Source: Sorangium cellulosum So0157-2 (GTDB taxonomy: Bacteria > Myxococcota_A > Polyangia > Polyangiales > Polyangiaceae). Taken from it: a DNA stretch of 64,000 nucleotides. Location: NCBI RefSeq assembly GCF_000418325.1, contig NC_021658.1, positions 3,734,001 through 3,798,000 on the forward strand, written 5' to 3'. The notes below the pieces were generated by a model that saw only the letters and a program-made list of their open reading frames with translations, had not been told where the DNA came from and did not search any database. The position numbers and the translations under genes are program-made. This document shows positions 9,260-18,639 of the stretch, piece by piece (the stretch's first letter is position 1; each line of letters starts with the position of its first letter).

Positions 9260-9496
9260 ATGCAGAATCGTCGCTCGTTGTTCGCTCTCGTCGGCGCGTG
9301 CGCCCTGTTCATTAGCATTCCGATTGCCGTCGCGGGCAACGGGCCCGAGCAGCCGCCGCCCCCCGACCCGGTGGAATGCTTCGCGGACCGTGTTTGCGCA
9401 TGCCGAGAGGAGCCAAACGAGACCATGCAGTCAAGGTGCGTCACTCGGGTGGTCCTCGAGTGTTTCTGCGGCCCTGAGGGGTGCCCCCATCCCTGA
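9260..9496 (+). CDS. small secreted cysteine-rich protein
   Basis: A 78-aa protein with a clear ribosome binding site ('agggagg', about 6 nt before ATG 9260). The N-terminus is a Sec signal peptide ('MQNRRSLFALVGACALFISI', cleavage after 'AVA' around residue 25). The mature peptide is about 53 residues with Pro-rich start 'PEQPPPPDPVEC' and six cysteines ('CFADRVCAC', 'SRC', 'CFCGPEGC'), likely forming disulfides outside the cytoplasm. No family recognised. It is one of two intact-looking small secreted proteins inside the IS graveyard. Confidence 0.6.
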   Translation: MQNRRSLFALVGACALFISIPIAVAGNGPEQPPPPDPVECFADRVCACREEPNETMQSRCVTRVVLECFCGPEGCPHP

Positions 9497-9650
9497 GTAG
9501 ACCGGCGTGTCGGTGATCATCCCGTCCCGCGTAGGATCGGTGAAGACCGCGGTCACGTGATAGCCGGCGCTCACCGTTTACCGCCGGCACCCCCGCCGAT
9601 CTGGGCCGCGCTCGCCTCCACGGCGTAGACGTAGCGCCCGCCGAAAAGTT

Positions 9651-9682
9651 GAAGGCCCGAGTGCTGCCACCCTCGGGCCTTC
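9651..9682. terminator. perfect 11-bp hairpin
   Basis: Arms 'gaaggcccgag' and 'ctcgggccttc' around a 10-nt loop. No T-run follows on the plus strand. It may terminate transcription coming from the small secreted protein upstream. Confidence 0.4.
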
Positions 9683-9760
9683 TGGAGCTCCGCCTACCGG
9701 AGTCCCTTTCCTTCATCACGAGCCGGGCTCCAGGTCCAGAAAACGGCGGCATGGAGCCCG

Positions 9761-10060
9761 TTGCCTTCCGCCTACCGCCTCGCGCTCTGCGCCTGCTGCC
9801 GCGGCCAGCTTCGCCTCTGCCGTCGCTGCGATCGCGGCCAGCGCCTCTGCCTCGACTGCCGCCCGCTGCGGCGTCGTGAGTCGCTCCGCCGCGCCGGCGC
9901 CGCGTACCGGACCCGGCCTCGCGCTCGCCGCCTGCAGGCCGCTCGCCAGGCCCGCTACCGCCACCGGCAGCGGGACAAGTTCTCCGCGCAGAAAGTGACG
10001 CATCACATCGTGACGCAAGCCTCGGCCGCGTCGACGTCCCAGGTCGCGCCGGAGATCACC
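9761..10060 (+). pseudogene. IS-associated Cys-rich zinc-ribbon-like protein, fused into a chimeric frame
   Basis: About 95 codons from TTG 9761 contain paired cysteines 'CACC', 'CRRC' and 'CLDC' spaced like a zinc ribbon, then a basic helical tail ('RYRHRQRDKFSAQKVTHH'). Such small proteins accompany IS21-type elements in myxobacterial genomes as far as I recall; this is recollection, not shown here. The frame has no stop and runs on into the IstA/IstB mosaic, so the native end has been lost or is in another frame. Confidence 0.4.
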
Positions 10061-10079
10061 CCCGGCCGAAAGGACGACG

Positions 10080-11198
10080 ATGACGATCCAATCCGAGATG
10101 TCGGCCGTTGCTCGCTCTGCGGAGAGCGGCTTCCGCCCTGGTCCGCGCGTGAGCGGCGCGCTGGGCCAGCGCTTCACCGACGCGCTCCCCGCGTCCCTCA
10201 AGATCGGCCGTCTCCGCCCCAAGAAGCCGGCGGAGGCATTCCAGCGGCTCCGCACGCTGCCCGGCGAGCAAGCGCAGGTCGACTGGGCGCACTTCGGCAA
10301 GCTGGTTATCGGCCGGGCTCGACGCCCGCTCTGGGCCTTCGTCATGGTGCTCAGCTACTCGCGGCGGATCTTCCTGCGCTTCTTCCCCGGCGCGGCGATG
10401 CCCTTCTTCGTGCGCGGGCACGTCGAGGCGTTCGCCGACTTCGGCGGCGTCCGGCGCGTGCTGCTCTACGACAACCTCAAGAGCGCGGTCGTGGAGCGCC
10501 ACGGCGACGCGATCCGGTTCCACCCCACGCTGCTGGCTCTGTGGGCGCATTACCGCTTCGAGCCGCGCCCCGTCGCCCCGTCGCGCGTGGCAACGAGAAG
10601 GGCCGCGTCGAGCGCGCCATCCGCTACATCCGCGAGGCCTTCTTCGAGGCCCGGAGCTACGCCGACCTCGGCGATCTCAACCGACAAGCGACCGAGTGGA
10701 CCACCTCCGTTGCGCTCGATCGGTCGTGGGTCGAGGACCGCGCCCGCACTGTGCGCCAGGCCTTCGACGACGAGCACAGCGTGCTTCTGCGGCACCCCGA
10801 CACGCCGTTTCCGGCTCACGAGCGCGTCGAGGTCGAGGTTGGAAAGACGCCCTACGCGCGCTTCGATCTCAACGACTACTCCGTCCCCCACGACCGGACG
10901 AGCCGCACGCTCGTCGTCCTCGCCGACCTCGATCAGGCGCGCATCGCCGACGGCAACGAGATCGTCGCCACCCACGTCCGCTCGTGGGACCGCGGCCAGG
11001 CCGTCGTCCGCGGCCACACGGTCCGCTTCTCGACCGCGAGCGACATGCTCGCCGACCGCGCCGCGCAAGAGTCCTCGGCCGCGCTCGCGCGAAGGCTCCA
11101 CCGGTACAGGCTCCCCGCGCTTCTCTGCATCGACGAAGTCGGCTACCTCTCCTACGACAGCCGCTACGCCGACCTGCTCTTCGAGGTCGTCACCGGCG
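10080..11198 (+). pseudogene. IS21-type transposase IstA, frameshifted and fused to an IstB fragment
   Basis: From ATG 10080 the protein reads as IstA: 'GEQAQVDWAHFG' (first catalytic Asp), 'SYSRRIFLRFFPG', 'LLYDNLKSAVVERHGDAI' (second Asp). At ~10575-10580 ('gtcgccccgtcg') the frame shifts and resumes as 'RGNEKGRVERAIRYIREAFF' (third acidic residue, Glu). The C-terminal IstA part continues to ~11010, where it joins in frame, through an internal deletion, to the middle of the IstB ATPase: 'RFSTASDMLADRAAQESSAA' and 'ALLCIDEVGYLSYD' (Walker B). IstB is then cut at ~11198. The N-terminal HTH of IstA is also unrecognisable. A dead element. Confidence 0.75.
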
Positions 11199-11209
11199 TT
11201 GCCTTGTTC

Positions 11210-11395
11210 ATGGTGGCTGTGGCCGGTGCGGCGTGCGGTGGCGGCGACAAACTCTTTCAGACCGGCTCGGGTGCCGCGAACAGCTCGGGTGATGGGAGCG
11301 GAGGCTCTGGCAACGACTTCGGTTCGGGGGGGCCGGGCGCCCACCAGTATTGCGGGCAGCTCTGCAAAAACGCCAATTGCCAGGCCATCTTCTCG
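11210..11395 (+). pseudogene. N-terminal fragment of a lipoprotein
   Basis: Immediately after the IstB break the same frame encodes a lipoprotein start: 'MVAVAGAACGGGDKL' (lipobox AGAAC from ATG 11210), a Ser/Gly linker, then 'HQYCGQLCKNANCQAIFSF'. It is truncated by IS701 sequence. It is probably the 5' part of a host gene into which IS elements inserted. Confidence 0.5.
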
Positions 11396-11653
11396 TTCAC
11401 GCTCGCGCAGGACGAGATCCCCGTGCCCGTCGGCCTGCAGCTCTATCTTCCCGAAGAGTGGGTCAACGATCTCTATCGTCGGAGACGCGTGGGAGTTCCC
11501 GATAACGTAATCTTTCGGCCCAAATGGAAGGCCGCGCTCGAAGAGGTCGCGCGCGTCGTCCGTACGTCGCCGGCCGTCATGCACTGGACCAGTGCTTTCC
11601 AGGCCGTCCTCGGCAGCATGAATCGACGCGAAGGATCCAGCCTCGAGATGTGA
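11396..11653 (+). pseudogene. IS701-family transposase fragment
   Basis: In frame with the preceding pieces: 'DEIPVPVGLQLYLPEEWVND' and 'RRRRVGVPDNVIFRPKWKAA', matching the central DDE segment of IS701-type transposases. Only ~55 codons remain, followed by ~30 unassigned codons to the stop at 11653. Confidence 0.6.
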
Positions 11654-11686
11654 TTCATGCCCGTTGCGATGGGCGCGAGCTCCAGG

Positions 11687-12052
11687 CTAAAAGGGGCAAC
11701 TTTCGGCAAATTCGTCGCGACCACCTACATCATCAATAATTTCCGCCCGTGTCCAGGTGTCGGGCATCGCTCCATCCCGTATCGCTCTGTTGGGTACCGA
11801 GTTTACGTTGCAGGGGAATGGCCCCTGCGCCGTTGCTAGCGGTAAAACCTGCAGGCAAGCCAGATTATCCTTGGTTGCTAGGTTGGCGTGCGAGGACACA
11901 ATCCCGAAGCTAAGCTCTGTTTCCCGTGTTACGAGATACATGTTCGGTGGGCAGTATTGCCCTGATTGAGCCATTGCTGAACTAAAGAAGGCAACCGAAA
12001 TCGTCAGAGCGGTCATTGCACCGAAAAGCCCAAGCCGTGTTCTGCGTGACAT
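11687..12052 (-). CDS. small secreted protein, unknown
   Basis: 121 aa. A ribosome binding site ('aaggag', 9 nt before ATG at 12052) and a signal peptide ('MSRRTRLGLFGAMTALTISV', cleavage probably after 'AMA' ~residue 28) support it as real. The mature part holds four cysteines ('GQYC', 'LAC', 'FPC', 'ESCPF') and no recognised domain. Local GC is lower than average, hinting at acquisition. It points against the IS mosaic that ends at 11653. Confidence 0.6.
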   Translation of the reverse strand: MSRRTRLGLFGAMTALTISVAFFSSAMAQSGQYCPPNMYLVTRETELSFGIVSSHANLATKDNLACLQVLPLATAQGPFPCNVNSVPNRAIRDGAMPDTWTRAEIIDDVGGRDEFAESCPF

Positions 12053-12440
12053 TGTTCATCGCTCCTTGCTTGCAAACAACCCGCCGCCCCGTCTTTGCTC
12101 AGCGCACTTGACACCATTCGTCGTAGGCGTGTGCGAGCGCTAGCGGTCCACTTGCTCATTAAATATCTGCTTGCGCCGCCTCCTCCCGTAGGGGCGGTAT
12201 CTATTCCCACCCGTAACCGTTCTCCAACAGGCACGCGTAACGCTTTCTAACTGCCCGCCTACGCGACGTCAAGCATCCCACCCCCGCCCACTTGAAAGCC
12301 GTCTCCGGCGGCGACGTATTCCATCATGGATGTAGAGCAGCCGCACTCGGAATGGAATAAAAGTCTGCATTCGGATGAGTGGCGCGCATCCTCGCAATAT
12401 CCCGCGGTCGAATTTTAGTGTGGAGATGGCACTCACCGTC
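12053..12440. other. intergenic, no feature seen
   Basis: Mixed-composition DNA between the small secreted protein and the IS66 remnant. Presumably it contains the promoter of the former on the minus strand; no convincing -35/-10 pair was identified. Confidence 0.35.
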
Positions 12441-12477
12441 CCAGACATGCATCTTGCGACCGACCACCTTCTCGACG

Positions 12478-12690
12478 GATGCGCAGCGCGGGCGGGAGCG
12501 TGAACATCAGGCGAGATTCCGAGTCGCGCAAGACTTCGAGGATGCGCCTCAACGTGGCCTCTTCGAATCCGGGGCCGACGCGCACGGCGAGGCGGGCGTG
12601 GATGACGATCTCCACGGGCTCGCCGGCAGGAGGGAGTGCTCTGCTCCGTGGGCGCGTCACGCGGGGCAATGTGAACGGGCAAAAATGCCG
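12478..12690 (-). pseudogene. IS66 tnpA C-terminus and tnpB N-terminus remnant
   Basis: Read on the minus strand, 'AFLPVHIAPRDAPTEQ' (one frame) is followed after a frameshift near 12630 by 'VEIVIHARLAVRVGPGFEE' and 'ATLRRILEVL', the typical IS66 TnpA end. Directly after comes 'MFTLPPALRI', which resembles the start of TnpB. TnpC is absent. Confidence 0.6.
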
Positions 12691-12710
12691 GGGCGTCCTC
12701 GGCGAACGTC

Positions 12711-13029
12711 GCCGGCTCTTCTTGCCGCAGGCTGTGGAGTGAACGCGGCCCCCTCGATGCATGGATGAGTTGCTGATACAGCGTCACTTTTCCAGGAGGG
12801 ATGCGGATCGCGTAAGGTTCTCTATGTTAACCAGCGCGTGCAGCGTGGCCGTAAGGACCGGTGATGCCGCGGCCCTTACCCGCGGGCGACGCGACGGCGG
12901 AGGGCGCCCCGTTGGGCCACACAGGAGCCGCCCTCGGCGGCGAAACAGGCAAAAGTCATGGAAATCGCTGCTGTTTTCGGCGGCCGCGCGTCATCGACCG
13001 GTTTCTCTGGCGGGATCTCTGACCCGCGG
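12711..13029. repeat. dispersed repeat shared with 6776-6970
   Basis: Contains the same ordered blocks ('gtggagtgaacgcggcccc', 'ccccgttgggccacac', 'tcatcgaccggtttctctgg'-like) as the copy near 6.9 kb. It ends 2 bp from the stop codon of the next gene, so the element appears to have inserted just downstream of that gene. Confidence 0.55.
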
Positions 13030-13031
13030 AG

Positions 13032-14159
13032 CTAGCCGGATCGCCGGAACAGGTTGAGCAGCCGCCGGAGCAGCCCGGGCTTCTTGGCCGGCGCCTCCGG
13101 CGTTGCCGCCTGGTCGCGGCGTACCGACTTGGGCGCGGCGTCGCGGGGCTTGGCCGCGCCGTTGTCGCGGGGCTTCGCCGCGGCGGAAGCCCTGGGCTCC
13201 TCGCGGGCGGCCGCCGTGGCATGGTCCGTCGCGCGCTCCGCTGCCGGGCTCGGCGCGGGTTTCGCCGCCTTCTTGCCGGCCCGCGCCTGCACCTTGGCCT
13301 TCATCGCCTCCTTGGCGGTGATCGCCGGCTTCTTCTTCTTCGGGAACGCGGGGCTGGGAGGAGGAGGCACCCACGCGGCCTCCCGGCGCGGCTCGGAGGG
13401 CGCCGTCGTTTCCGGTGCCGGCGGCGGGGCCGCGGCCGCCTTGTGGGCCTCGGCGCGCTGGGGCTGCCGGGCCGCCTTGCGGGGAGCCTCGGCCTCGGGC
13501 CCCTGGCCGGCCGCCGCGCGCTTCGCCGCGGCGGGCTCCGCCTTGCCAGCGCCGCTCGGCGCAGGGTCCGCTGCGGCGGCCGCGCGGCGCTCTCGCTTGG
13601 CCGCGCCCGGCGCGGCGCCGGGCGCTGGAGCGCGCGTCTGGACAGCGCCGCCCCGGTCGGCGCCTGACCTTCCGCGGTGGGGCGCCCCCTCCCGCGACGC
13701 CTTGGTCCTGTCCGGCGCCCCGCGCTCAGCCGCGCCGCCGTCGCGCGCCCCGCGCTCGCGACCCCCACGCTCGTCCGGTCCACGTTCCCCCGCGCGTGCC
13801 GAGCGCCGCGGCGGCGGCTCCTGCGCGGGCGCCGGTGTGCGCGGCCGGCGCATGTCGATGACCCGCGGCGGACGCGTGCGTGCGGGCGCAGCGGCGGCCG
13901 GCGCCGTGCCGGCGGACTCTGCGGCGGCCGGCGCGGCGCCGGCGGGCTCTGCAGCGGCGGGCGCCGTCTCCGCGGCCACCGCTGCTGCGGCTGCGACCGC
14001 CGCCGCGGATGCCGCCGCGCCATCGGGAGAGGTCTCCCCGCCGCCCTCCGCCGCCCTTCCGGCGGCCTCGCGGGCCTCCTGGTCCGGCGCGCGCTCCGCG
14101 ACGGGCTCCGCGCTTTCCGGCCGCCCATCCCCGTTTTCCGCTGTGTTTTGCTCGACCAT
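13032..14159 (-). CDS. disordered Ala/Pro/Arg-rich protein
   Basis: 375 aa starting at ATG 14159, preceded by 'ggaggag' at good spacing, which favours this strand over the long opposing frame. The protein is almost entirely low-complexity (Ala, Pro, Arg, Glu, Lys). Conserved-looking spots are 'RPPRVIDMRRPR' (~residue 95), 'FPKKKKPAITAKEAMKAKVQ' (~280) and a C-terminal amphipathic tail 'PGLLRRLLNLFRRSG'. No enzymatic domain. Charge and composition would suit nucleic-acid or membrane-surface binding, but this is inference only. Confidence 0.5.
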   Translation of the reverse strand: MVEQNTAENGDGRPESAEPVAERAPDQEAREAAGRAAEGGGETSPDGAAASAAAVAAAAAVAAETAPAAAEPAGAAPAAAESAGTAPAAAAPARTRPPRVIDMRRPRTPAPAQEPPPRRSARAGERGPDERGGRERGARDGGAAERGAPDRTKASREGAPHRGRSGADRGGAVQTRAPAPGAAPGAAKRERRAAAAADPAPSGAGKAEPAAAKRAAAGQGPEAEAPRKAARQPQRAEAHKAAAAPPPAPETTAPSEPRREAAWVPPPPSPAFPKKKKPAITAKEAMKAKVQARAGKKAAKPAPSPAAERATDHATAAAREEPRASAAAKPRDNGAAKPRDAAPKSVRRDQAATPEAPAKKPGLLRRLLNLFRRSG

Positions 14160-14639
14160 GGGGCTCCTCCATAGCGTTGTCCGGCGCTCCGCGAAACCGG
14201 ATCCCTCCGCCTCCCTCGCGCCGCAGGGCGCCCTCGACCCGCCCCGCGCCCCCGCGCCCCCGCGCCCCCGGCGATCGTCGCGTTGGTGCTCGCGCCCTCC
14301 GCGCGCGCTTGAATCCCCGCACGTGCATCGTCGAGCATGGATGGGCGCCGAGGCGCGCCTGATCGCGCGTCGCGCGCCTCGGCGCGGGCGACGGCGGCGA
14401 TCCGTTCGCCGCCGAGATCGCCGATCTCCGCCTCGGCGCCGAGGTGCGCGCGCACCTCCTGACGATCGGGTTCTGAGCGCGCGCCGCCCGCGAGGCCGGT
14501 CGCATCGCCGCGCGGGCCGCGGCGGCCGCTCGAAGGCGATGCGCGAAGGAGGGCTGCGAGAGGAAGGCGAGGCGGCAGCGACGCCGCCGCCGCGGGCCGG
14601 CCCGGCGGCATCGCCCGGGCCGGCCCGATCCGCGCTCGG
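14160..14639. other. intergenic, no gene seen
   Basis: Very GC-rich spacer between two minus-strand genes. A short plus-strand reading 'FAAEIADLRLGAEVRAHLL' (~14408-14470) looks protein-like but is closed by a stop ~60 nt upstream, so I leave it unassigned. It also holds the promoter region of the disordered protein. Confidence 0.35.
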
Positions 14640-17600
14640 CTACTCGCCGAGGTAGGGGACGAGGTTGACGGTCTCGCGGTCGAGCTGGTGAATCCCGAAG
14701 CGGCCGGCGGCGAAGAGGACCTCTTCACCGTTCGCCACGAACTTCTCGGGCCAGCCCCAGGTCTGGAAGAACGCCTGCGCCTTCGGCGCCTCGGGCTGCT
14801 CGAGGGAGATGACCAGCACGCCGCCGGGCACCTCGAACAGCGCGCGCATGTCGGTGGTGTGGCGCAGCGACGCCCACGACGCGAGCCGGACCGTGGAGCG
14901 CTGGTCGAACTCGGGGACCGTCGGGTTCTCGTTCTCGTTCTCGTTCTCCGGCGGCGGAGGCGGCTCCTCCTCCGCGGCGAGCGGCGACAGCGTGGTCAGC
15001 TTCTGGTTGGGATCCCAGCCGTAGTAGATCCCGTAGGTCGGCTGCCAGATCAGGCTGTGGCTCAGCACCGGCAGCCCGCGGCCGTCGATGGAGATCGCGT
15101 TGACCCGGCGGTTCGGGAACTGCTGGTACTCCTGGAGGTACGCGAGCCCCTCGTGCAGCTCGAGCCGCGCGAGCGCCGTCTCGATGAACTGCTGGCCCCA
15201 CACCTTGTCCCGCGCGTAGATCGACGTGCCCTGGATCGCGAGGATCTCGCCGGGCACGTTGACCCCCGGATCGAGCGCGGGCTGCGCCGGGTTGGACAGG
15301 TCGAGGTGCGTGAGGAAGTACTGCGTGTGCGGGCGCGGATCGTCCGGCGCGCCGATCGAGCGCTTGATGTTGAAGTAGAGCTCCCCGTCGTCGTTGAGGA
15401 CGTTCACGGTCTCGCTGTCGTCCGGCAGCGAGAGCGCGGGCCTCACGGCCGGGCTGTCCGGATCGGACAGGTCGACAACGCTGATCTCGATCTGAGCCCA
15501 GGTGCGGCGCGGCACGTATTCGTAGCAGTACGTCGAGGTGACCCCCGGAATGTCGTTCCGGTCGACCTCGATGGGCGTGCAGGTCGTGTCGGCGCCGGCG
15601 TGGTCCGTGCACTCGGCGAACCCGCCGTTGCAGTACTCGTCGTTGCCGATCCTGCGGCACAGCCGCTCGCCGGCCGTGTACGTGCAGCCCTCCTGCCCGA
15701 AGCAGGTCGGGGTCTGGACGGCGCTCGTCCGGCACGACCAGCCGACCCCGAGGTCCTCGGTGTGGCCGATGACGCGGAGGAAGGCGAGGGCGTCGCGCCC
15801 GGCGTGCACGGTCGGGAACGAGCTCCCCCCGCCGTAGTAGCCGCCGATCGCGGGGAGATCGCCCGTGTCGAGCGTGCCCGCCTGGCGCGGCGCGGTCGGA
15901 TCCGACAGGTCGATCACCTGGATATGGGCCACCTTGCCCACCCAGTTCTCGAACGTGGTGGTCAGCGACACGAGCAGATCGCCCACCTGGTAGAGCTGCG
16001 CGTCGATCGGCAGATCGAAGGTGGCTACCGGCTGCTCGAGCTGCGCGACGCCGGTGCTCGGGACGACCTCCGCCTTCAGCTTCCGGCTCTCGTAAGGCAT
16101 CCAGTAGGTGTCGTACGGCAGCTTCACGCGCACGCGGTGGCTGCCGAACGCGAAGACCTTCTGGTAATCCGGCGCGAGCTCGAGCTGCCCGAGCTTGGTC
16201 GGGGCGTCGAGATCGCCCTGCGCGTAGAGGGAGAGGTGCTCGTCGGACACGTTCGCCGTGGCGATGTCCTCGGCGCGGAACGTGCGGCGCACGGGGGTCC
16301 CGTGCTCCATCAGGCCGCGGCGGGTCAGCGTCGTGCCCGAGAAGGTGAAGATCTGCACCCCCGAGAACGGGCGCCGGGTGTTGTCCACGACCCTGCTCGC
16401 GGAGAACGGGAGCAGCACGAGGCCCGTCTCGGGCTCTCCGGTCGGCGCCACGGCCTCGACGGCGTCGTCGAGCACGGTGAACGCGCGGTGATCCCAGTTG
16501 GCCTCCGACCAGCTCCAGCCGTCGGCGGCGCTGTCGACCTCGGCGCGCGCCACGAGGGGATCCGCGCTGGTCAGGTCGGTGATGTCGTAGAGGCTGGCGG
16601 CGAGGCGGCGGCCGTTCTCGTCGTTCACGCCGATGCCGATCAGGCGCGTCGCGCCGAGGACGGGGCGGAAGAAGTCGTTCCACCCGGACACGATGAACTC
16701 GCTCTCCTCGGTGACGTTCCCGGCCGGATCGATGGAGAAGGCGTGGAACGGATCCTGCCGCCGGTAGGTGACCGCGAACGCCCTGTCGTCCATGAAGATG
16801 GCGCCGTAGAGCGACTGCTCGGCGCCGAAGTCCTCGCTGTCGATCGGCGTGATGTCGTCGCGGTCGGCGGCGTTCCACGTCTCGAGGTAGCTGGGCGCCC
16901 CGCTCGCCCACCGCGGGCCGGAGAAGACGCGCAGCATGTCGTCGCGGAAGTCCATGTGGAACTGCGAGCGCACGAAGCTCTTCGCGGTGACGCTGCCGCG
17001 CTCCACCATGGAGCCGTCGGTGTTCGAGATGTCGATGACCGAGATGGTGCTGGGCTCCTCCGACCAGCTGAAGCGGTTGCGCGCGACGAGGAGCACGTCC
17101 GCCTCGGCGTGGATGGCGGTCACGGCGTCGTCGAGCTCGAGCCCGGGGCGCTCGGTCAGCGCGTCGGTGCCGACATCGAAGCTCCTGACCAGGGTCTTGT
17201 TGACCCAGTGGAACTGGCCTGGGGCGAACTCCTCGAGCTCCGAGCCGTTCGAGGCGATGTAGAGCGAGGTCTTGCTCGTGCCGCGCGCGAGGCGGCTCGT
17301 CATGATGCGGCCCGCGACCGGGTACTGCGAGAGGATCTTGGGCGCGGTGCGGTCGGCGATGTCGATGAACAGGACCGTCCCGCCGGTCCGCCGCTCCACG
17401 GTCAGGCCATCGGCCTTGAGCTGGTAGCCGGCCCAGTCGTTGAGGAGCACGGCCGCGCGATCGCCGACGACGTACATCTCGACCGGGGTGCCGGCGACCT
17501 GGAGCTGGCCGAGGAACTTCGGGTTCGACGGGTCCTGGATGTTGATGACCTGCAGGCCGCGGTAGGGGTTGAGGTTGAGGAGCTGCCCGCCGCCGAGGAC

Positions 17601-17984
17601 GCGGTAGATGTCGCCTTCCTCGAGCTCTCGGGTCTCTTCCTCCTCCTCTTCTTCCTCTTCCTCCTCCTCCTCTTCTTCCTCTTCCTCGCCGAGGTAGCCT
17701 TCGGTGAAGGGATCGTCGGCCGAGACGAACTCGGTGGGCCCCTCGGGGGTCGCGGGCTCTTCCTCTTCGGGCTCCTCCTCTTCGGGCTCCTCCTCTTCGG
17801 GAGGATCGGGCTCTTCCTCCTCGGGCGGCGGGTTCTCGTTCTCTTCTTCTTCCGGCGGAATCTGCTCCTGCGGATCGGGCTTGTTGTCGTCGCCCCCGCA
17901 TCCCTGTCCGTACAGCAAGAGGAGCGCGGCCATCACCCTGGCCTGCGCTGACAGCACGCCTCTGAATCGAGCTCTCTTCGCCAC
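14640..17984 (-). CDS. secreted beta-propeller lipoprotein with poly-Glu linker
   Basis: 1114 aa from GTG 17984, preceded by 'agggaggag'. A lipoprotein signal ('ALLLLYGQGC', Cys ~29) is followed by an extremely acidic Pro/Glu segment (residues ~35-120) that includes an almost uninterrupted run of about 20 Glu near residue 100-118. The rest matches the secreted beta-propeller family (PF09826-like): 'GGQLLNLNPYRGLQVINIQD', repeated 'VIDLSDPTAPR' / 'VVDLSDPDSP' blade motifs, and a small Cys-rich insert around residue 760-830 ('CRTSAVQTPTCFGQEGC'). It sits on the outer surface or in the periplasm; role unknown, possibly adhesion or Ca2+-dependent surface structure because of the acidic linker. 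A short 'NENENENP' stretch near residue 1010 is another simple repeat. Confidence 0.8.
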   Translation of the reverse strand: MAKRARFRGVLSAQARVMAALLLLYGQGCGGDDNKPDPQEQIPPEEEENENPPPEEEEPDPPEEEEPEEEEPEEEEPATPEGPTEFVSADDPFTEGYLGEEEEEEEEEEEEEEEEEETRELEEGDIYRVLGGGQLLNLNPYRGLQVINIQDPSNPKFLGQLQVAGTPVEMYVVGDRAAVLLNDWAGYQLKADGLTVERRTGGTVLFIDIADRTAPKILSQYPVAGRIMTSRLARGTSKTSLYIASNGSELEEFAPGQFHWVNKTLVRSFDVGTDALTERPGLELDDAVTAIHAEADVLLVARNRFSWSEEPSTISVIDISNTDGSMVERGSVTAKSFVRSQFHMDFRDDMLRVFSGPRWASGAPSYLETWNAADRDDITPIDSEDFGAEQSLYGAIFMDDRAFAVTYRRQDPFHAFSIDPAGNVTEESEFIVSGWNDFFRPVLGATRLIGIGVNDENGRRLAASLYDITDLTSADPLVARAEVDSAADGWSWSEANWDHRAFTVLDDAVEAVAPTGEPETGLVLLPFSASRVVDNTRRPFSGVQIFTFSGTTLTRRGLMEHGTPVRRTFRAEDIATANVSDEHLSLYAQGDLDAPTKLGQLELAPDYQKVFAFGSHRVRVKLPYDTYWMPYESRKLKAEVVPSTGVAQLEQPVATFDLPIDAQLYQVGDLLVSLTTTFENWVGKVAHIQVIDLSDPTAPRQAGTLDTGDLPAIGGYYGGGSSFPTVHAGRDALAFLRVIGHTEDLGVGWSCRTSAVQTPTCFGQEGCTYTAGERLCRRIGNDEYCNGGFAECTDHAGADTTCTPIEVDRNDIPGVTSTYCYEYVPRRTWAQIEISVVDLSDPDSPAVRPALSLPDDSETVNVLNDDGELYFNIKRSIGAPDDPRPHTQYFLTHLDLSNPAQPALDPGVNVPGEILAIQGTSIYARDKVWGQQFIETALARLELHEGLAYLQEYQQFPNRRVNAISIDGRGLPVLSHSLIWQPTYGIYYGWDPNQKLTTLSPLAAEEEPPPPPENENENENPTVPEFDQRSTVRLASWASLRHTTDMRALFEVPGGVLVISLEQPEAPKAQAFFQTWGWPEKFVANGEEVLFAAGRFGIHQLDRETVNLVPYLGE

Positions 17985-18639
17985 TGCCTACTCCTCCCTA
18001 GTACCTCGCGCGAGGTACGGAGCCTGCGCACATCGATGTGTCCTCCACGGCCGAGCCGCGGTCTGGACGTCCCGGTCCGAGGTCGATGGAACCTCGGTTC
18101 CCCGGCGGGCGATCGAGGCGCGTCCGGCACGGCGCGGCCTGCGATCCCCCTGGCGTCCGCGGCCGCGCGCTAGCATGAGCCGTGAAGTTGCATTGCACGG
18201 AGTATCCACGTTCTGGATGACATCCTCAACGCGGAATGCGGTGACGGGACGGAGGCGAAAGCGGATCTCCCCATGACGCAGGACGGCATCGCTGCAGAGC
18301 GGGGCGCGTATGGATGGAATCTGTTTGGAGTGGAGCGCCGGAGTCCTCACACGGGGAGCCGTGTGCCCACACCGAGGTCCGGACGGCGGAGGTTTGCGTC
18401 CGCCGCGCAGCGTCGGTGGTACTCGCTCGTGGCCCGGGGGGCGTCCCCAGAGCGGTGCGCTCCGTCCCACCGGTGACGAGCCGCGCCCCCAGCCGACCGG
18501 CCTCCTCTGCTCGCGGTGACGAGGACCGTGCCCCTGCCGTGACCGCCTGCTGGCGCCGAGCGCAGCGGAAACGTCCGAGTTTGTCCGCGTAGAGGAGCGC
18601 GCGCTTGACGTCGGCGCCGCGCGGTCATCTGCTCTGGCC
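17985..18639. other. divergent intergenic region
   Basis: 655 bp between the beta-propeller gene (minus) and the histidine kinase (plus), so it should hold both promoters. I find no clear consensus promoter, operator palindrome or conserved gene. Confidence 0.4.

Noticed and set aside
13054..14655. Long plus-strand frame opposite the disordered protein
   Set aside because: High-GC shadow; the minus-strand frame has a ribosome binding site and a plausible basic amphipathic C-terminus.
14688..17951. 1087-codon plus-strand frame opposite the beta-propeller gene
   Set aside because: Shadow of a gene with clear propeller motifs, lipobox and ribosome binding site on the minus strand; composition is Arg/Val/Glu-rich without domains.
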